Below the pieces are notes generated by a model. That model saw only the letters and a program-made list of their open reading frames with translations, was not told where the DNA came from and ran no database searches. DNA of 64,000 bases, taken from assembly GCA_900553855.1 (NCBI GenBank), contig USFG01000005.1:31632-95631 (forward strand). Direction: 5' to 3'. The stretch is from an uncultured Mycoplasmatota bacterium (lineage in GTDB: Bacteria > Bacillota_I > Bacilli_A > RF39 > UBA660). The position numbers and the translations under genes are program-made. Below are positions 60,944 to 64,000 of this stretch, in pieces. Numbering within the stretch: the first letter of the stretch is position 1; every line of letters begins with the position of its first letter.

Positions 60944-63355
60944 TTATAATTCAGCAATATATTCTAATAATTTTAAGAACATAGTAATATATTTAGGATG
61001 TAGTCCTTTTCTTCTTAGTTTTCTAATATTAATTCTTTTCTTTTTAATATCTTCTTCACTAAATAAGATGCTTGCTACTATTTCTTTTAAATCTGTTGTT
61101 ATTTGTAAATCACTTAAGATAGAATCTAAGTCTTCATTAATAATTCTTTCGGCTTCTATTTCAATGTCTTTACCTTTACAATTTATTGATAATTGAGTAT
61201 TTGTTGGAACATTTTGGACACATACGATAAGATCTGTATCTTCAATATAATATTCAAAATTAGTAATTTTATCTTGTCCGATATAAACTATTACATCACT
61301 TGGTTTACGAACATCTCTAAATCTTATTTTGTAATTTCTTGTTGGCGTTATTACATTTGGTGTACCTGTTGTTGGTCTAATAATGACAGTAAAATTATTT
61401 TGTTGGTAGTTATAATCAATGTCTGTTATTAAGTAAGCTCCTTTTTGATATTCTAGGGTATATCCATCATCTTCATATAACTTATAAGTATTAGATTGTC
61501 CTGGAAAAATATGAATTTCTAATTCTTTAGGTGAATTAGTATCATTTAAATTGTTTTCATCTAATATCGCTAGAGGTATTATTGTTCCTCTTTTAGCAAA
61601 TACGGGATAGTCTTCATCTTTATAGAATGTTACATATCTTTTTCCACCCATAAATTTTTTACCTGTTTTAAAATCATACCAGATACCATTAGGTAAGAAA
61701 ATTCTTTGAACTGTTCTATTCATAATTACGTTCTTTTTAGTTGTAATAGGACAAATAAATAATTCACTGCCAAAATAATATTCGTTTTTATAATCAGGTT
61801 CATCATATATTTCAGGATAACGATAATAGATTGGTTGGATTAAAGGTAAACCGGTTTGACTATATTTATAACTTTCAGTATAGATATAAGGTATTAGACG
61901 ATGTCTTAATTTTAAATAATCTTTTACAACAAGATATGTTTTAACATCCCAAAGCCATGGTTCTCTTTTATAGTAGTGAGATGTATCTGAAGAAAGTCTT
62001 AAAATAGGAGAATATGTTCCAAGTTCAACAAATCTTAAGTATAGTTCTGGATCTTCTATTCCTAATTTATATCCACCAATGTCATGAGACCAAAAACTGA
62101 TACCTATATTAGAAGCTTTGGAATTAAATTCAGGAATTAGATTTAAATTTTTCCAACTTACTATAGTTTCACCACTATAAAGTATAGGATATTTATGGGC
62201 TGCTATTAAACCATTACGTGATAGAATTAATGATCTTTTGTTATAAAATCTTTTAAAGTCATCGGTGTGATAACGATTTAATGTTCTTATTATTAATGGA
62301 TTTTTAGGGTTGTTATAATCAATCCAAAAGAAATCGGCACCAATATCATATAATGGTTTTATTAATTCATCAAAATAAGCATTTAACATGTCAGGATTAA
62401 ATACATTAAAGGGAATTATTCCTTCTTCATCATAAAGTGATTCTTTTTTAAATCTTGAATAGGCAATTTCTTCTGGTGATATTCCATCCATTGGATTAAT
62501 ATTTAAACCTATATGGATATTATTTTTATGTAAAGTGTCTATTAATTCTTTGGGATTATTTATTAAATCATAATTAAATGTAAAGCCAGATGATGTTCCT
62601 TCATATTTAATATGCCAATCTTTATTTAAAACAATAGTAGATAATGGAATATCATGTAGTTTAAAGTTATCGATTAATTTTAATAATTCTTCATCTTTGT
62701 AGGGAACATTTTTACTCCACCAATTACCTAAAGCATATCTAGGAATTAATGGTGGCTTACCAGTTAATTTAAAGTAATCTCTTAAGCAATAACCAAAATC
62801 TTTACGATATAAAAATACGTATGTATCAATTCTTTCATCTTCTCTTTTTACTAAGGATCCATCATCATTTAGTATAAGAGATTTACTATCATCGATAGAA
62901 ACAAATCCATCGGTAGAATATAATCCTTTTTCATATTTTACTGTTCCATCTACATCATCTAAAGAATAAGATGTTCCATTAAAGTTTCTAGCTTCTGCGC
63001 AACCAAAAAACCAAATTTTATCGCTATTGTTTAACGTTATTCGTAAATTAATATCAGGAGCTAACTTTGTACCATAAAATGGTTTTTCTTTTTGATATTC
63101 TAATTTAAAATAGTTAGTTGATATTGTTAAGTATTCTTTTTCATTTTTAATAAAAAATTTAGGACTATTAAATCTACGACATGTTACTAATTCAGTTGGT
63201 CTATCTTCAAATTTACCTTCTTTTGAATATTCAAGTCTAACTAAAACTTCACTTAAAATAGTAATACGATAATTTTTACCTGTAATCATTACATCATCAA
63301 ATGAACGTGCTTCTTCATAATTTCTTATTAAAAAATGGTCTTTTAATCTTGTCAT
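60944..63355 (-). CDS. GH31-family alpha-glucosidase
   Basis: An 803-residue glycoside hydrolase 31. The N-terminal beta domain is followed by the catalytic barrel: WWSKNVPYKDEELL, STIVLNKDWHIKY, then ADFFWIDYNNP (nucleophile Asp), and FWSHDIGGYKLG (acid/base Asp). C-terminal beta domains include YRYPEIYDEPD and TYKLYEDDGYTLEYQKG. It releases glucose or a related sugar from alpha-glycosides; no signal peptide, so cytoplasmic. The last 90 residues add an alpha-helical extension. SD GAGAGG. Confidence 0.9.
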   Translation of the reverse strand: MTRLKDHFLIRNYEEARSFDDVMITGKNYRITILSEVLVRLEYSKEGKFEDRPTELVTCRRFNSPKFFIKNEKEYLTISTNYFKLEYQKEKPFYGTKLAPDINLRITLNNSDKIWFFGCAEARNFNGTSYSLDDVDGTVKYEKGLYSTDGFVSIDDSKSLILNDDGSLVKREDERIDTYVFLYRKDFGYCLRDYFKLTGKPPLIPRYALGNWWSKNVPYKDEELLKLIDNFKLHDIPLSTIVLNKDWHIKYEGTSSGFTFNYDLINNPKELIDTLHKNNIHIGLNINPMDGISPEEIAYSRFKKESLYDEEGIIPFNVFNPDMLNAYFDELIKPLYDIGADFFWIDYNNPKNPLIIRTLNRYHTDDFKRFYNKRSLILSRNGLIAAHKYPILYSGETIVSWKNLNLIPEFNSKASNIGISFWSHDIGGYKLGIEDPELYLRFVELGTYSPILRLSSDTSHYYKREPWLWDVKTYLVVKDYLKLRHRLIPYIYTESYKYSQTGLPLIQPIYYRYPEIYDEPDYKNEYYFGSELFICPITTKKNVIMNRTVQRIFLPNGIWYDFKTGKKFMGGKRYVTFYKDEDYPVFAKRGTIIPLAILDENNLNDTNSPKELEIHIFPGQSNTYKLYEDDGYTLEYQKGAYLITDIDYNYQQNNFTVIIRPTTGTPNVITPTRNYKIRFRDVRKPSDVIVYIGQDKITNFEYYIEDTDLIVCVQNVPTNTQLSINCKGKDIEIEAERIINEDLDSILSDLQITTDLKEIVASILFSEEDIKKKRINIRKLRRKGLHPKYITMFLKLLEYIAEL

Positions 63356-63399
63356 GGCAACCTCTCTATTCTTTTTTATAATATCATAAATGAATTAAT

Positions 63400-63427
63400 T
63401 TGACAATTGGAATAATTATGTTATAAT
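63400..63427 (+). promoter_or_regulatory. rpsD promoter
   Basis: TTGACA (63400-63405) and TATAAT (63422-63427), 16-base spacer, both consensus. Transcription would start near 63435, giving a leader of about 148 bases. Confidence 0.8.
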
Positions 63428-63434
63428 AATGAGT

Positions 63435-63582
63435 GATTTGAGGCAGGTATATGCTTATATTTAATTGTTTATTTGAAATAACTTTAGTAACTTAAACTGC
63501 CTAAGGGAAAAAGATAATAAACTGTTAGATAGTTAATAAGCATAAATAACTCTTATCAAATATATAGAAAGGAGAAATAAAT
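63435..63582 (+). promoter_or_regulatory. structured S4 autoregulatory leader with pseudoknot topology
   Basis: AGGCAG (63441-63446) pairs with CTGCCT (63497-63502), and TATGCTTAT (63450-63458) pairs with ATAAGCATA (63536-63544). The order a-b-a'-b' is that of a pseudoknot. Known S4 targets on mRNA are pseudoknot structures, so this is the likely S4 repression site. The SD AAAGGAG is just downstream. Confidence 0.6.
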
Positions 63583-64000
63583 ATGTCAAGATATACTGGT
63601 CCTGTTTATAAAAAATCTCGTAGATTAGGATTTTCTGTTTTAGAAAATGGTAAGGAACTTGCTAAAAGACCTTATGCTCCTGGAATTCATGGAACAAGTA
63701 GAAGAAAAAAATCTAGTGAATATGGAATCCAATTAGAAGAAAAACAAAAATTAAGATTTATGTATGGATTAAGTGAAAAACAATTTGCTCGTACTTTTGA
63801 AAGAGCTGGTAAGATGAGTGGTATTCATGGTGAAAATTTACTTAAATTACTTGAAAGTAGATTAGATAATATTGTTTATCGTATGGGTCTTGCTAACACA
63901 AGAAGAGGTGCTAGACAACTTGTTAATCATGGTCATATTACTGTTAATGGTAAGAAAGTTGATATTCCATCTTACAGAGTTAAACCAGGAGATGTTATTG
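63583..64000 (+). CDS. rpsD: 30S ribosomal protein S4 (cut by window end)
   Basis: The visible 139 residues start MSRYTGPVYKKSRRLGFS and include KRPYAPGIHG and the S4 RNA-binding domain LLESRLDNIVYRMGLANTRR with VNHGHITVNGKKV. The gene continues beyond the window. It is a primary 16S rRNA binder and in other bacteria represses its own mRNA. SD AAAGGAG. A Zn-binding Cys cluster is absent, as in the Cys-free S4 type. Confidence 0.96.
   Translation, partial: MSRYTGPVYKKSRRLGFSVLENGKELAKRPYAPGIHGTSRRKKSSEYGIQLEEKQKLRFMYGLSEKQFARTFERAGKMSGIHGENLLKLLESRLDNIVYRMGLANTRRGARQLVNHGHITVNGKKVDIPSYRVKPGDVI

Noticed and set aside
1..64000. TGA read as Trp (mycoplasma-type code)
   Set aside because: Trp is encoded by TGG, and TGA serves as a normal stop in genes such as yutD and the pseudopilin.

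Overview
The window is very AT-rich DNA from a low-GC Gram-positive bacterium (Bacillota, Bacilli side). Trp is encoded by TGG and TGA is used as a stop, so the code is standard and not that of mycoplasmas. Most genes lie on the minus strand behind clear Shine-Dalgarno (SD) sites. Sporulation-type genes (YunB, SpmA, SpmB, a DacB-type carboxypeptidase, CotY/CotZ-like and CotD-like coat proteins, a YutH-like protein) sit beside core division, translation and envelope genes. My inference is an uncultured gut-type Bacilli lineage (RF39/Erysipelotrichia-like) with a full or residual sporulation programme.

Layout. 0-2.2 kb: a membrane protein, then a TnpB element with a recognisable omega-RNA. 2.2-6.8 kb: S1-domain protein, NifU-like protein, YutH-like, YrzB-like, YutD and YunB; this resembles the B. 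subtilis yut/yun neighbourhood. 7-11.5 kb: ftsZ-ftsA, then divergent murT-gatD. 11.5-12.2 kb: two tandem copies of a type I toxin-antitoxin module. 12.2-14.5 kb: CotZ-like protein, an EIIB-like protein and tyrS with a short T-box. 14.5-17 kb: SipW-type signal peptidase with two TasA/CalY-like substrates. 17-25.4 kb: a two-component system, a large membrane protein, small hypothetical and lipoprotein genes, RlmD/RlmCD-type and RluB-type RNA modification enzymes. 25.5-29.7 kb: dacB-spmA-spmB, a cassette bracketed by a 135-bp exact direct repeat, and mutM. 29.8-43.7 kb: polA, prepilin peptidase, ComGB-like protein, pseudopilin, phosphomannomutase, gpmI, cdaA-cdaR, YerB-like protein, rpoZ. 43.7-48.9 kb: Cys/His-rich coat-like protein, two paralogous surface proteins (one with a poly-Asn tract), and a plsC-acyl ligase-plsC operon. 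49-54.7 kb: mscL, desulfoferrodoxin, tRNA-Arg(CCT), C39-like peptidase, N-formylglutamate amidohydrolase-like protein, and a third, diverged toxin-antitoxin module. 54.7-64 kb: a very large MMPL protein with a TetR regulator, a SipW-type surface protein, a GH31 glucosidase, and rpsD (cut by the window edge) behind a pseudoknot-like leader.

The strongest unusual signal is the toxin-antitoxin family. Each module has a 30-31 residue hydrophobic peptide, an antisense RNA opening with a GTAAG/CTTAC hairpin, and a toxin mRNA leader that imitates the antisense RNA and can pair with the mRNA's own 3' tail. That leader-tail pairing is kept, with different bases, in the diverged third copy. Other notable points are a GatD homologue lacking both catalytic residues, an MMPL gene fused in frame to a secreted protein that keeps its own SD and signal peptide, two genes that seem to start at AUA, a short tyrS T-box, and the bracketed cassette between mutM and dacB.
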